From: Coturnix japonica
Lineage: Eukaryota > Chordata > Aves > Galliformes > Phasianidae
Length of the DNA: 64,000 nt
NCBI RefSeq assembly: GCF_001577835.2
Contig: NC_029517.1
Location: 21,813,736 to 21,877,735, forward strand
Reading direction: 5' to 3'
Below the pieces are notes generated by a model that was given only the letters and a program-made list of their open reading frames with translations, did no database searches and was not told the origin of the DNA. The position numbers were made by a program, and so were the translations under genes. Shown here piece after piece: positions 48,651-60,927 of the stretch (position 1 is its first letter; each line of letters begins with the position of its first letter).

Positions 48651-49365
48651 GCTAAGAAGAAAATCAGTGTTGATACAGTTAGATGACAGCCTGTAATGAT
48701 GATGATAGTAGAGAACAGTTGCAGTATCTGTGACACAGATTGTGAATTTTTGCAGCATTGGTGAAGTTCAAGAACTGTAGCAAAAGATTAATATTGTACG
48801 TACCCCAATTGCTGCAAAGGGGCTGGTGGCCTGTGCCTGGATGTGCTGTGGGATAGGAGGGGGTGCTGGGATGGCAGCTGTTCTAGGCTTGTGCAGAAGC
48901 AAAGCTGACAGGTTTCCAGTTTGTGCTAGTTAAATAATTCCTTGTTGTCTAAGACACACTGGGCTGCTTGGGTCAGAGCTCATTCAAGTACATCTTCTTT
49001 TACTGTGGATCTGTAACTTACAGTCTGGCAGAGGGACTGAAGCTGACGAAAGCTGAAGGACATCAGCTTCAGTGCATTAGAAGTAGTAAAGCATTATTTT
49101 GAACTTTGCTTCTCAAAGGCGGTTTTCTAATAAAGACAACATTGAAATATATTTCATGGTTTGGAGATATTCTGAACTAATTTCTCAAGATTTAAAATAA
49201 ATATCCTGCGCCCCTTCCAAGGGCAGCAATTACATAGGAGTGTATTAGTAGCAATTTTATAAGCGTTGTTTTTTTATATAATTGTGTTCTGTTTTCAGTA
49301 AGTAGAGAAAACCTGTAATTCCCTTTTCAACTTGGTTTCCCTGTTTTGTTTCCAGCAGAATCAAG

Positions 49366-49473
49366 ATGTCGGACAAAAGTGATTTAAAAGCAGAACTTGA
49401 GCGCAAGAAGCAGCGCTTGGCTCAGATAAGAGAAGAAAAGAAACGGAAGGAAGAAGAAAGGAAGAAGAAAGAG
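49366..49473 (+). CDS. DYNC1I1: DYNC1I1 exon 2, coding part
   Basis: Codes residues 1-36, the first half of the dynactin-binding coiled coil, very rich in Lys, Arg and Glu. The ATG has A at -3. The acceptor is gtttccag with a second cag directly after (NAGNAG), so the exon begins at 49356 or 49359; both leave only a few UTR bases before the ATG. The donor is AAAGAG|gtaaat in phase 0. Reading on past the donor gives a frame to 49605 that is intronic. Confidence 0.97.
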
Positions 49474-52400
49474 GTAAATATGCAGAAGTCCTTTTTAAAT
49501 AGCTCATGTCTGCAGAAGGGTCTCACTGAGGTTTTGACATCTCAGTATTGTGTACTCCAAGGTAACTGTCATGTGGATGAGATCTCCAAACCCACATCAA
49601 TGTAACCTTAAAATCAAAACGCTTATTTTTAGCCAAGAAAGTTGGGGTGAGGGAATTGCTTTTAAATCCAACACGCTGTCAGATGACAACAATTTAGACA
49701 ACATGATGTGTATGTGTGTGTAGAAAGAAAAATTGATTTGCCACTACGCTTTTTGCTGGGCTTTTCTTCAATAGAAAAAGAGTGGGGAGTGCAGAAAGAC
49801 AGGAAAAGGTCTTAGGTTTTTTTCAAGCCATTACAATCTAAATATGTATTTTCTTCTCTGAAGACCAGCTTGATTACTGGCTAAGGTAACAGATTTACAA
49901 TTATTATTCTCCAGTAAAGCAAAACATAATTGCAATTGCATTTTCATCTTCTGGCATGGGTGCATCTTTCAGTTCTGTTAAAGTTTGATTGACACATTAG
50001 TTTATTTGTCCTTGACAATATGCATTAGGTTTTTCATTACGGGATTTGTACTTCTTTTTATTCATTCACTTAGTGGAACAGAGGTGAGAACTGACAGGGA
50101 GTGGATATTCATTTTCATGCAAAGTCAGAGAAGCATTAAGTGATTATGTTTCCTTTCCTTCAGATGTCAACACTTACTATCGTTTAAAGCACCTGTTATC
50201 CTTTACTAATAACTGGTTTCCTTTTAAGCTGACACTTTAATATTGTACATGAATTTCACAGAATTACTGTGGAAATGTGATGTGATCCAAGAAATCCACA
50301 TTTCAATTTTGGTCATCGTTTTTAGCTTTTTTTCATCTGAGACATTTTTGTGCAACTAACAGGACATGTCCCATTGAGGCTCCTACAGTCACTGTATGAG
50401 TCCTCTGTAAGCAAAACTTTAAATGTTGATGTTTTCAGTGTTCAGCAATAGCCAGTTAATGAATTAAAGAGATAGGAGGCAAGCTAGCAGCTGGAGGAAG
50501 CTACTGAGTTATTTTCTTTGTCTCCTGCCTGATTTTAAACCTTGGGGAGATCCTGTTATGGATGGAATGTTCCATTGACCCATTGAAGCTTCCTGCACAG
50601 GTCCCTTCCAACCAGTACTGGTGATTCTGTGAAGGTGCAGTTGTCTAAGCAAAGAGGAAGGAATCTGCTTGGCTGTTAATTTTGGCTTATGGTGTTGGGG
50701 GCTGCCAAAATACTGTTTTAGATGTTAGTCCTCTTCTTTGCTCCTATTTGATGCTGAAGTTCTAAGACAGTATTTTTTACTGCCTGCAAGTGCTTAGGAC
50801 CTAATGTAGGCTCTACATCACCAAAGTCCAATGGATTTTTATTTCTTGATCCCCAAGTAAGTAGGAATGGGGTTTTTAATCAGGGTTGTGATATCTGTTG
50901 TTTTACGGTCTGTGTCCATGTTAGCTGAATAAGTCATCACACTTTCAGACAGTTTCAGTCTGTCAGGTTGTGGTGTGTGGAGTCAGAAAACTGCTCTGGC
51001 TTCCATTTTTCTATGGAGTAGCTGCATCTGATACATGAGAGGGAAAAGATGTCCATTAGCGTTCTGTAAAAAAGACTTGCAAAATCAGTTTTCTCATGTA
51101 GTCAGGGGAAAGTACTATAACTAACATATATACAGTATAAATTAGCTACCTAAATGTTCTAAGTGAATTTTGAAGTTTTCCTAATCAATGGTGCATGTAA
51201 ATATTCTTCACACACTTAATTGCTAGAGCTGATTATATGTGGATGAATTTTTGTTTTTATTTTTTAATTGAGGCTGATCTACAGCAAAAGAAGGAGCCAG
51301 CTCAAGAAGATTCTGACCTAGACCGCAAGAGAAGAGAGACAGAAGCTTTGTTGCAGAGCATTGGCATATCCCCAGAACCACCTCTAGGTATTTAAGAGGA
51401 GCATACTGGAAAGCATTCAACTCTACCACAATGAATGCGTTCTTTCTCCTAAAGCATGCTTTGCTTTTTTTTTGATTTTTTGGCTGTATTAGTGAAGTGA
51501 ACTCTTCTGTTTGAATGCCTGCCATACCATTCGCATATACCAGCTCATGGCATTTTGAGTACTTACCATTGCCCAAAACATCTGTTTCATTTCTCCAATA
51601 AACTGTTGTATTGCAGGTTGGTTTTGCATACCAGTAGTGATTTCTTTTCTGATGGACTATTTGGTCTTCTCTCACACCCGATGACCCACAATAATATAAC
51701 AAAGCTAAACCTCATTAGCCTCAATCATTGTATCATAAATACAAGCATTTGCTAAGGAAGGTGGAGCACAGTTATGTAGGAATTCCAGTTTATTTTCACT
51801 AAAATTCAAGCAAAACGGGAGAGAGAAAATAAAAAGACAAATCACAATTATCAGAAATCCTATCAACAGATTATTTTTGTCATTTATGGACCTGGCTGTT
51901 TTGGTATTTAAATTATAGAATCTAGAGCCCTCAGTTTTAAGAAAAATAACGTAGGAAAATAAGTTCTGTGTGATGTATTAGGTGGCCCTAAGGTGAGAAT
52001 TTTCCTTCCTTGCTTCCTTCCTTTTTTCCCTTTTTCTCTCCTCCCTGCCTTGCCCTGCCCTGCCTCTCTTCCTCTCACTTTCTCATTCCTTCTCTTAGCT
52101 CCTTATGAAAGTAGATGGTGACATTCTGAACCATGCATTGAGGAATTCAGTCCCTAACTTACCTCAACCAACATTTACTGGGACTAGTCACCATTTTAAT
52201 AAGTTATAATCTTCTGATTGGAACTTTTAAATACCATTTCTCAGAAAGAAAATGACAAGTAACTGTTGGGTTGTTTTAACGTATCATAAAATATGTTTTG
52301 TAAATTATCTAGTGGTATATGTATAAATACGTCACTTTGATACATTTTTAACCTTTATGCATTTAGAATATTCATATTTATCTTGAAAATGTGGATTCCT

Positions 52401-53946
52401 TTTCTTATATAATAAATGAACTCATATTAATGTTGCAACATATAAGTTCATATCTTAGGTAATTATTTTATTTGGTGATATCAAAAGAACATGAAAAATC
52501 ACATATAAGATGGTCTTACTTAAACAGTAGTATTTTATCCTCCTTAATTCCCTTTGTATACACTGATAATTATTATACAAGGGAGAGCTTAATTCTGCCT
52601 TCACACATGATGCGCAGATCCCACTGCAAACATGGAATACATGAACTGCCATGCCATACCTGTAACCTGCCAAAGGGCTGTCATGAAGATGAATTCACTT
52701 TCCATGCTGCATTCATTTCTGTGACAGTCTTTAGTAAGAATCTGCATGAAATGTTTGACCACATGGAAAATCCAAGTCTCTTGACAGGTCTGTCATTATA
52801 CATTATAGAGCGTTACAAAATAGTTTAAAGTTTCACTCAGTTTAATCTAGAAAAAGAAATGCACATGATTTAAACCAAATGGGAAACCTCACTGTTGCAT
52901 TAGAACTCCTTTTTGTGTTTTATTCAGTGTGGCTGCTTTGAAGAATACTTGTGTTAAATCTTGACTGGAGCCATCCCTGCACTTTAAATATTTTCGAGAA
53001 ACCATTTTAAAAGAAATCAAGATATTTCTACTTTTTTATTTGTTATTCCTTGCAGAAGAGCTTAAACTTGGGCTGACCTTGAGCTATGATCTTCCTTTCC
53101 TGTTGAAGGATTTGCATGAATATGCTTCAAAAGCCCCAGCAAACCAAAGAGAAAATCATTTCTAGAGTGTGCAAATAGTATCTAAGCCAAGGGAAACTTT
53201 TCCTTGAGTGTGGAAATCGTGTCTCATCCAAAATGGCAATCTAATACAACTTAAATTATTTAAGTAAAGATGTTTGCTAAGCAAATTAATGCGTATTTTC
53301 ACCATCTTTGGGAAATGATTTTAACTTAGCTGGATTTCCTTATTTAACTTTTATTTTGGACGCCATTTCTGCACTGCAGTCTTAGAACATATCTAGTGGG
53401 CAGCGGCTTTTAATTTAAATGGAAAATTTGAGAAGTTTGCTTGCTATTTTGCCTCTTTGGCTACCAGAAGAGTTCACTTAGCTTTCTGACAGACGAGCCC
53501 CTGGTCTTTCTCCATACAATTAAAATCTTTTGCAAGTCAGCTTTAAAATACAACTGAGAAACAAGCGCTGTTTCTGCAGATATCTCTGCCACTGATTAGT
53601 TGTGGAATCACGTTGGGCTTTCAGTCCTGTCTAAATTCATGTCAGTCTTAACACTTCCAGAAGACTTAAAATTCACTTGACTCTCTTCCTTTTCTTTTTC
53701 TTTCCTTTCCTTATTTGCTTTCACCATTTCAAACTCTCCTAATCATTCATCCACTATCATTTTGGTCCATTGGTTTTGATTTGTCTGACACTGCTCTTCA
53801 TCAGTGCAGTCGCTGCATGTGTTAACATGGGATACCTGTTATTTTCATTATTTAGTCCCAACCCCTATGTCTCCCTCTTCGAAATCAGTGAGCACACCCA
53901 GTGATGCAGGCAGCCAGGACTCTGGAGATCTGGGACCCATAGGAAG
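49366..53946 (+). CDS. DYNC1I1: Cytoplasmic dynein 1 intermediate chain 1, N-terminal exons (partial)
   Basis: The intermediate chain scaffolds cytoplasmic dynein 1: its N-terminal helix binds dynactin p150Glued and NudE proteins, the middle binds light chains, and a C-terminal WD40 domain binds the heavy chain. Three coding exons are present (49366-49473, 51273-51387, 53856-53946), giving about 104 residues, or about 121 with the upstream acceptor. The start [20 protein letters not shown] and the charged Lys/Glu coiled coil, then [20 protein letters not shown], match DYNC1I1; DYNC1I2 instead has MSDKSEL and LLQSMGLTPE. The Ser-rich [20 protein letters not shown] segment follows. The rest, including the WD40 repeats, lies beyond the window. 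The neighbouring PDK4 fits conserved gene order. Confidence 0.97.
49474..51272 (+). other. DYNC1I1: DYNC1I1 intron 2
   Basis: About 1.8 kb, mostly AT-rich. Near 50598-50634 there is GGTCCCTTCCAACC followed by GATTCTGTGA, which resembles a worn CR1 3' end. Otherwise nothing recognised. Confidence 0.7.
50598..50634 (+). mobile_element. Possible CR1 LINE tail remnant
   Basis: GGTCCCTTCCAACC followed within 15 bases by GATTCTGTGA, a pattern typical of CR1 3' ends, but the flanking sequence is too diverged to confirm. Confidence 0.35.
51273..51387 (+). CDS. DYNC1I1: DYNC1I1 exon 3
   Basis: Codes residues 37-74 plus one base, [20 protein letters not shown] followed by [18 protein letters not shown]. 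It differs from human DYNC1I1 at only a few positions (DMQ to DLQ, VQDD to AQED). The acceptor has a strong T-rich tract (tttttaattgag|GCTG) and the donor is CCTCTAG|gtattt. The 159-codon frame on the opposite strand at 51223-51702 is an antisense shadow. Confidence 0.97.
51388..53804 (+). other. DYNC1I1: DYNC1I1 intron 3
   Basis: About 2.4 kb. A pyrimidine-rich tract occupies 52001-52098. No mobile element or nested gene was recognised. It ends with alternative 3' splice sites after 53804 and 53855. Confidence 0.75.
52001..52098. repeat. Pyrimidine-rich tract (TTCC, CCCTG variants)
   Basis: Nearly uninterrupted C/T run of about 98 bases with CTTCCTTC and TGCCCTGCCC subunits, on the coding strand of the DYNC1I1 intron. 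Confidence 0.8.
53805..53946 (+). CDS. DYNC1I1: DYNC1I1 exon 4, long form (upstream acceptor)
   Basis: Using the AG at 53803-53804 (cttcatcag|TGCAG) adds 51 nt, 17 codons with no stop: [17 protein letters not shown] before VPTPMS. Mammalian DYNC1I1 has a long isoform with [17 protein letters not shown] at the same place (from memory, 645 against 628 residues). The near identity of what is otherwise the pyrimidine tract of the short form's acceptor shows the alternative site is conserved. Confidence 0.85.
53856..53946 (+). CDS. DYNC1I1: DYNC1I1 exon 4, short form
   Basis: Codes [20 protein letters not shown] followed by [10 protein letters not shown] and two bases of the next codon (AG|gtaaga). 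This Ser/Thr-rich linker is phosphorylated in mammalian intermediate chains and tunes p150Glued binding. The acceptor is cattatttag|TCCC. Confidence 0.96.
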
Positions 53947-56101
53947 GTAAGACGATGGTGTTGAATGAATGTGTTTGTTCACTTCACTTTTACTTCCCCC
54001 ATTTTTCCTTCCATAAGTAAGAACTTGCTCTATCCGATGTGTGCTTTTGTTTCTGAGTTTTCCAGTGTGTGTCAGCATCCAGTCAGACTGGTCTCAGATG
54101 TGAGGCAGATAGGCACACACAGCAAGCTGATGATAAGACAGGTGCCAGAAGCCATGTACTGGAAGCGGGAACTGAACTGTTGCATCTAAAGAAGCCCACA
54201 GAAATCTGTCATTCTTTATGGATATATGCTAAAAATAGAGGAAGTGCCCAGTTGTAGACCCTATTATTCATATGAGTAATCTTAGCGCATACAACCAATC
54301 CCTTGTGAAGTCTTGGTGACTGTTCATGTTACACCAGGCTGTCTTGGGTTCTGCTGCTCATTGCTGTGTGTGGCACGGACAGTATTGGGGTAGAGCGTGT
54401 AAAGAAGCAGGCTGAAACTCTCCAGAACCTCCTGGCAATCCTCTCTTGGAAACTGTAGTTATCAGATTGTTTTGTGTAAGGTGGGAGGAAAGCAGCTCTC
54501 TTCTTGTTGAAAAGGATGATGCATGTGTAATGGATGGGCACAGGGGCAGACTTCTTATCTTGGTTTATATGACTGAAATTGGAAATGCAAGTGGCAGTCC
54601 GTGAATAATTTCTTCTTTGGAGTAAAAAAATAATAAGGATGCTGCTAAAAAAGTAAGAAAGAACGATGCTGGTGCTCACAGAGTTCAAGTAAGAAGAGTT
54701 CTAAGCAGCTATACTGTGTATTTTGAAAAATGCAAAACATGGGTCCTAATAGCTCTTCTTGTATTAAACAGTCTGAAAATGAAACCAACTCATCCAAATC
54801 TGTGAGCGAAAACATCTGCTAATAGCATGAAAACTCACTGATTTCTCTCTGCAGTGTAGTTTTCAGTACTATACTTCTACATGCACAGTCAGGTGCCATA
54901 CTTCTACATACATAACCAGTAATGTAATAGATAATGCCTTTGAGAGAAGCCCTGCTGAGAGCATTGAGAAAATAAGGGGATGTTTGTATGGTTCCATGTG
55001 AGGCAGTGTTTTTTGGTGCAGAACAAGGCTGTGTTCATACATTGTTGGCACCTGATAGTCATCAGATTGATTCTCTTGGTCCTAGTATCATAAGTATATC
55101 TGATGTTTGAGTCAATTGGCAAGCACCTGTGATTTCTTACAGACCAGTAAGCATTGTGGAGCTAAATCTGGAAATCCAAATTTCTGACATCTGCTTTTTA
55201 GGAAGTTAGTTGATAAATAGTGAAGGTTCAGGCAGATGATGCTAAGTAGTTGTTCTCTTGGTACCATAGATCTCATTCTATCCGAGTTAAGAAAGTGAAA
55301 GCTAGCTGATAACTTGCTTTCTATGTATAGAAACCATATGAGGAGCAGAAGGGCTCCAGTAGGCTGTGCTTAACAGACAGCAAATTGTTTGGCGTTGGAG
55401 CTGGCCAAATATAAGACCAGGAAAACTGTAAAATTTTAATGACAAGACAAATTAATCACTAAAGCAATTTACTTAAATACTCTATTGGATGTTGTATCAT
55501 TGGGCATTTCTCATTCAGGATAATGTGCCTGGCCGACAGGCAGATAATAGCTCCAACAGTAATTCATTCAGAAGAGCCGTACAGCTTTTTGTTGCACAAG
55601 AAGAAAAGCCGCTTGGTCACAATGGTCCCTTTTGGTATAAGATCTATACACTGGCAGTGCTGCTATCCTGCAGCACCATTGTCCATTATCTCCAACATAA
55701 TAGCTTGAGCAATGCTGCCTTTTCCCTGATGCCATTAAGCTTGTTAGGATAACGTGTGGGGCGGGCTGTGTAATAACACTAAATTATGGAACCATTTATG
55801 TCCTGTGTAGTACAGGTTTTAATGTGGGTTGTGATGTTGTTTTTTTTCTACTTGGTCTTCTGTACCACATGGCTATTTGTCACAGCCTTTTCACCAAGGA
55901 TGACGTTATGTTTCGGGAGTGTTCCAACTTCTGGTACATGACAGGACATTAGGACAGCAGCAGTGCAGATATTAGATAAATGGTGCTTGAAACTACTGGC
56001 AGTTTTCTTTGAACACTTCCAGTTGGAGAGGGCAGCCAGTATTTTTGTTCTTCATTTTTTTGGTTGTGGTGGGGGTAAAATCCAAGTAGGCAGAAGTGTA
56101 T

Positions 56102-56506
56102 TATAGAATCACAGAATATCCTATGGTGGAGAGGGGCATCAAGTCTGACTCCTGGCCCCACACAGGAGCACCCCAGAATCAGACCATATGTCTGAGAACA
56201 TTGTCCAGATGCTTCTTGAATTCCAACAAGCTCAGTGCCATGACCACTGGCTTTGGCAGCCCGTTCCATGCCCACCGCCCACTGGTGCAGACCCTCTTCT
56301 CTAACCCCCAGCTGCCCCTCCCCTGACACAGCTCCTTGCCATTCCCTCGGGCCCTGCTACTGTCACAGAGGGCAGAGCTCAGTACTATGAGGAGCTGCAG
56401 CTGCCATGAGGCCTCCCCTCAGCCTCCTCTGCTCTGGGCTGAGCAAACTCAGGGACCTCAGCTGCTCCTCATGTCTTCCCCTCCAGACCCTTCACCATCT
56501 TTGTGC
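56102..56506 (-). mobile_element. CR1 LINE fragment, antisense to DYNC1I1
   Basis: Begins with the reversed tail TATAGAATCACAGAAT and continues with known CR1 3' segment sequence, such as CAGCCCGTTCCATGCCCACC, TCCTTGCCATTCCCTCGGGC, GAGGCCTCCCCTCAGCCTCC and CTTCCCCTCCAGACCCTTCA. It is 5'-truncated at about 400 bp. The frames across it are not genes. Confidence 0.9.
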
Positions 56507-56937
56507 ATTGATTCTAGATCCAAAACTGTAAAGCTTAAAAAATAGGTCTTGCATGTACTGCTCTTAGTTACTAGGCTGCTCTGAACAATTCATCAGAGCC
56601 CTGTTGTTGCATAGAGAGCAGCTTGCCTGTTTCCACATCTTTGCACAGGGTTGACTGTGTTGCTGTGCTACATAGATAGGACAGGAATATTACATCACAG
56701 CCTGAACTCTGGTTAGATAAGTTATTAATTCACAGGGCTTTCTGTTATGCCATGTTCAGACATGACTCATTTACCACAAGACAGCATTGCAAGATCCCAT
56801 TGAGATTCTGCTATAATACTGTATACTCTTCTTAGCTTGTGCAGGGTATTTTGTTCAGGGACATCAATGCCCTGTGTTCTTTTGCTAATGGTCAGGTTAT
56901 ATAGCTGTGCATACCAGAAATGGAGATTTCAGCTAAC

Positions 56938-57423
56938 TATGAGGGCTGCTCTGACAGTAATGTCTCCTATTTCATTATGTTGACCCACAACATCAGAGGC
57001 AGATGCTGGTGGTTGGGCAGTAGAGGATGAACCTTTCCACTTATATTTCATTATATGTTGTTGCCATGCAATGGATGGCAGCAGAGGGGCAGTCTGACAG
57101 AATGGCATCTGAAATGAAAGCATTTGCAAAGCAAAGGTGTGGAATTGAATTCCTCTGTGCAGAAAAAATGGCACCCAGTAACATTTGTTGATGCTTGCAG
57201 AATGTTTATGGACACTAAGCTGAATGTGAGCACAGTGAGGCAGATGCCTTTTAAGTGCAACAAACAGGCCCTTGTTCATTGCAAAATGCACAGCAAATGG
57301 TGGTGACTACACTGAAAAGTAGTATTTTGTAGTTGCAAATTTACTCTTTTAATTAGTGTTATTGTGCTATTTGTTGTAGTTTCTATGGAAATAAATAGGA
57401 GAAATTACTTTTGGGGTGACCTA
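56938..57423 (+). mobile_element. Internally deleted mariner-type DNA transposon
   Basis: The ends are imperfect inverted repeats: the 5' end TGAGGGCTGCTCTGACAGTA then ATGTCTCCTATTT, and the 3' end AAATAGGAGAAATTACTTTT then GGGGTGACCTAC. TA flanks both. Near 57129-57235 a decayed frame resembles the start of a mariner transposase (KQRCGIEFLCAEKMAPSNI), and the 3' part has the GTAGTTTCTATGGAAATAAA end I associate with chicken mariner copies. About 486 bp remain of an element normally about 1.3 kb, so most of the transposase is missing. It is likely related to chicken Mariner1_GG/Galluhop; the exact family name is from memory. Confidence 0.75.
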
Positions 57424-60169
57424 CATATGTATTCCTGTGTCACCTGTAGAGCACACCTGTCTGTGTGCTTGCCCTAGTGTGTTGCACTCTTGGATGAGTT
57501 CTATGTGTGGACCAAGGTGTGATTTAGATGTGTTGTCCATTTTTAGTTCTCTCCTTCACTGCTTCTGTACATTCCCAGTTGGATTCATTACCATACAATG
57601 GTAGGTTTGTACAGTAGCATCCCACTTATTGTTGAACTGGGTTTTGTGTATGTGTGCGAGTGCAGTGAAATTGCATGCACGTAGCACGTCCCCATGTACA
57701 TTTTGCAGTGTAACATGAGAATCCCATTAGGCTGTGTATAAGGTTTCCCACCTTCCATCTGCTCAGTAAAATGCAAAAGGCTCAGCTGTCTGGGATATGT
57801 AGAGGTTAATGATTGCCTTTCTTTCTGCAACAGCTTCATCTGTGCTCTTTTGATTTCTGACGTACATACATTGCTGTGTGTACATTTAGATACCTGATTG
57901 TTTTGTGGGCTACGGTGAAGACAAAGATGGCAGAAAGTATTCTTCATCTTCTGGTAGTTGCTGTCAGAGAGTGGTTATATCAATGTGCTGTTTTGTCTGC
58001 TGTAATGTAGTGCAAGCATCCAGGTACATTATTTCATAGTACTTCTCTCTTAGTCCATTGGTTTTGGTATTTTTGTCTGGCTACAGCTACTCATCCTGTT
58101 GGATTAGGGGACTATATAACAGTTCAAATGGTTCTTACCTGAATTACATTATTGTTCCATTGATACCACAGTCTTTGAGATGTGTTTCATGGACTGAAAT
58201 CATTTGGCTTCTATCAGTGCATGGACTTTATTTGCAGTAAAGCTTTGCAGGGCCAATCCTTATTTTGATTAAGCCACATGTGAGCATTTAATGAACGTTA
58301 CCATGAAAATGAATTTTAAGTACAACATTAGATAGCAAAAGAAAGCAAACATAAATGAGAAATCATGTTTTTCGGAGTGGTTTTGAAGCAGTAACACGTC
58401 ATTTCTTGTAGAAGCTTGACTGCTGTGGAGTCTTGACTGCCTCAACATCACTGCAGGTTTTTATTTTTAAGTAAAAATCCTAGAAATAGAACAGCTGTTG
58501 GTAATGCTGGGTGGCTTTTCTCTGAGGAGCAGTGTCACCTTTGGTTTTGGCTGCTGGCATGCTTTTCTGTCCACTGTGTCACTTCATCTTGCAGTTACTG
58601 TGACCTCTGAATGTGTTCCCAAGTTGAGTTCAGAGAACACTGCAGCAGCTGTCACATCAGCATGGATGTCCTTACTGATAGTGAATCAGGAGCCCGTCTT
58701 CTGCTCTCTTACACTCTTTGGAGTTCAAAAAACATTTGTCTCCGTTTGTGTATCTTTTCATCAGATGTGATTTTGAATTGCTTCCATCTTTTGCATCTTT
58801 TGAGCCTTCTGAGTATAAAAACAAATTCACAGTGATATTTTTTCTTTCATTGGGTTGATGTCTACACTCAGTTTGTATTGTCCCACTGCAGGGAGAGCAG
58901 AAGCCCTTTATCTATGTAGAACGTTCACTCATTTTTGTATAGGTACTAGTTGCTCTGCTTTTTATGCAATGCCTCAACATTAGACTTGGCTTGTCCTACG
59001 TTGTTTCAAATGCAGACATGAAGCACAAACTTCTTTCACACATAACACACTCAAAGGGAAAGATGTAGCTCTGGAGCATCTGGGCACTGAGTCAGTGTGT
59101 GGCATTTAAGTAATGTATTTACCCTTTTACAGCTGTGTGTGTAAATCTTGCTCACTGTCAAGTCAAAAGAAGGTACACCTAGTTAAGAGGTGTCTATTGA
59201 CATGTAAGAATTAAAGCCTTTATTTGCTGGTCTCTCATGAGCATATCCAAATGTCACCAAAGTCCTGATGTTCTGTGCTTTCCTGGCTTTTTGCCTGAAA
59301 AAGAAAAAAAAATCAGACTTGGCAACTAAGCTTTTATTTCTGTTACTTCATTATAAGCAGCACCTTACCTAACACAATAACACATTGACGAGTGAAAGAA
59401 AAGGTATCAGAATACCACCTTCCTTTTTAAATATCTCCTTTGCTGTTTAATTAGATGAATACAGAAGGCAGAGTAAGAGGTTACATCCTGCTCTCAATTT
59501 CAGTTATACAGGAAGGTTAAAGTATTGCAGCAGAGCATCTCTTTCTGTCCATGCAGCCCATTTCATATCCTTTCTTTGGCAAATGGGAATCACATAGCAA
59601 GGTAAAGACTCTAAGGGAACTTAAGGAATGACCAAGGGAAAATACATCCTTCACTTGAATGGTGTTTTGTTCAGAAGGGAAGGATTTTAACCCTACGGAC
59701 TGTAGTGTGCTGCAGACATGAGTCTGTCACAGTGGGGGGTTGAGAGAAAGGTTTGCTTGGTGGCTAGAGGCATACAGGATAACCCTGGGAGGTGCTGAGT
59801 TTGTCTCTCTGGTTTGGGATGGGTTTGGGATGGTATGGTAAATCTCTCGGGCATCCCATCCCCCACCCACTTATGGAATGGTGGGTCTGTGCACGAGGTT
59901 GGAGGAAGGCAGATTTCCCACAGTCTGTTCTCTCCTTTTGTTTCTGCACAAGAACAACCACAGTTCTCCTCCTTTACATTCAGTGTATATTTAGCGCAGG
60001 ATATTTGAAGCCTCTCTGTGTCACATATATATTTTTTTAGCCTCTAAACATAAGCAGACACCTTAGGGACTGATACTTGGCAGTTGCTTTCAAGTGTCTT
60101 TATATCTGACCTAGAAAGCAGGGAGTGTTTTTCAGTGCGTGCCAGTTACAAAGTCAGAATGGTCTGTAT

Positions 60170-60480
60170 TAATTAGAATCATCTGCAATGCTTTTACCAT
60201 GTGAGCCTGTGGCATCATTAAGGAGTTCTGTGCTTTCATTCCTAAAGGATAGATGGAGTTCGGTTCCTCCAGATCTTTGATTATTTTTCTCATTAGCAAG
60301 CATCTCCACGCTATAAATTAAAGGAGGAGGAAAGATTGCCATTCCCAGGGTACTTTATAAAATGCCTTGGAAACCTGAGCCGCAGCTGCATTCTGGAGAA
60401 AATAATATTAATGTACAAAGCCCCACTTAACCATTTAGGTTATCAGCCCAGCTGTAGGTATTTTTCTGTATTTTTTTTTC
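60170..60480. promoter_or_regulatory. Candidate conserved non-coding element in intron 4
   Basis: Non-repetitive sequence with clustered AT-rich homeobox-like motifs (TTAATTAGAATC, CTCATTAGCAAG, ATAATATTAATG) and E-box-like GCAGCTG. No gene features. The judgement rests on appearance only. Confidence 0.25.
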
Positions 60481-60598
60481 CAGACGTATCATGATTATAT
60501 TTAGTCAGACAATGAAATGATTCAAGGTCTAAAACATCAATGCCCTTAAAACAAGACAATTTATTCTCCTTTAAAAACAACTTACTTGGTAAGGGCAG

Positions 60599-60699
60599 CT
60601 CAGCTTAAAGAGAAGTTCTCTTGCGTAGAATCTCTTCTTGATTTAATTAAACGCTGCGAGATCACCTCTTACGTTGAACTGTTGAACAGAGTTGAACAG
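60599..60699 (+). other. Exon-like open segment, uncertain
   Basis: A stop-free 101-base stretch reads QLKEKFSCVESLLDLIKRCE then ITSYVELLNRVEQ, helix-like in composition, followed by a donor-like CAG|GTACCA. A weak AG precedes it. It is not in frame with DYNC1I1 exon 4 (a stop would follow after a few codons) and I recognise no family. Confidence 0.2.
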
Positions 60700-60927
60700 G
60701 TACCATTTTTTTTTATTTTTTTTTTGCAAGTAGACTTTTTCTGCATCACTTGGGTATTGTTCATACACATAGGTACACTGTCACAAAATAAATCCTATGT
60801 AGGAAGGACAGCACCAACTCTTCTCTCAGCTTGCAGTTAGTGGATTTTTGCACTGCCGTGAATTACTTGCTGAAAGCTTTCAGCTTCTTCTTCAGTTGTG
60901 AAGACAATATTGCAGGCTCCAGCCTTG

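Larger units (their letters stand above)
35187..49355 (+). other. DYNC1I1: DYNC1I1 intron 1
   Basis: About 14.2 kb. It contains simple repeats (A-rich near 40048-40096, TTTA near 44758-44782) and a candidate conserved element at 48320-48650. No LINE was recognised and no nested gene is evident; open frames such as 46857-47222 and 46129-46497 have no known domains. Confidence 0.7.

Noticed and set aside
51223-51702. 159-codon minus-strand frame
   Set aside because: It overlaps DYNC1I1 exon 3 in antisense and shows no known domain or splice structure.
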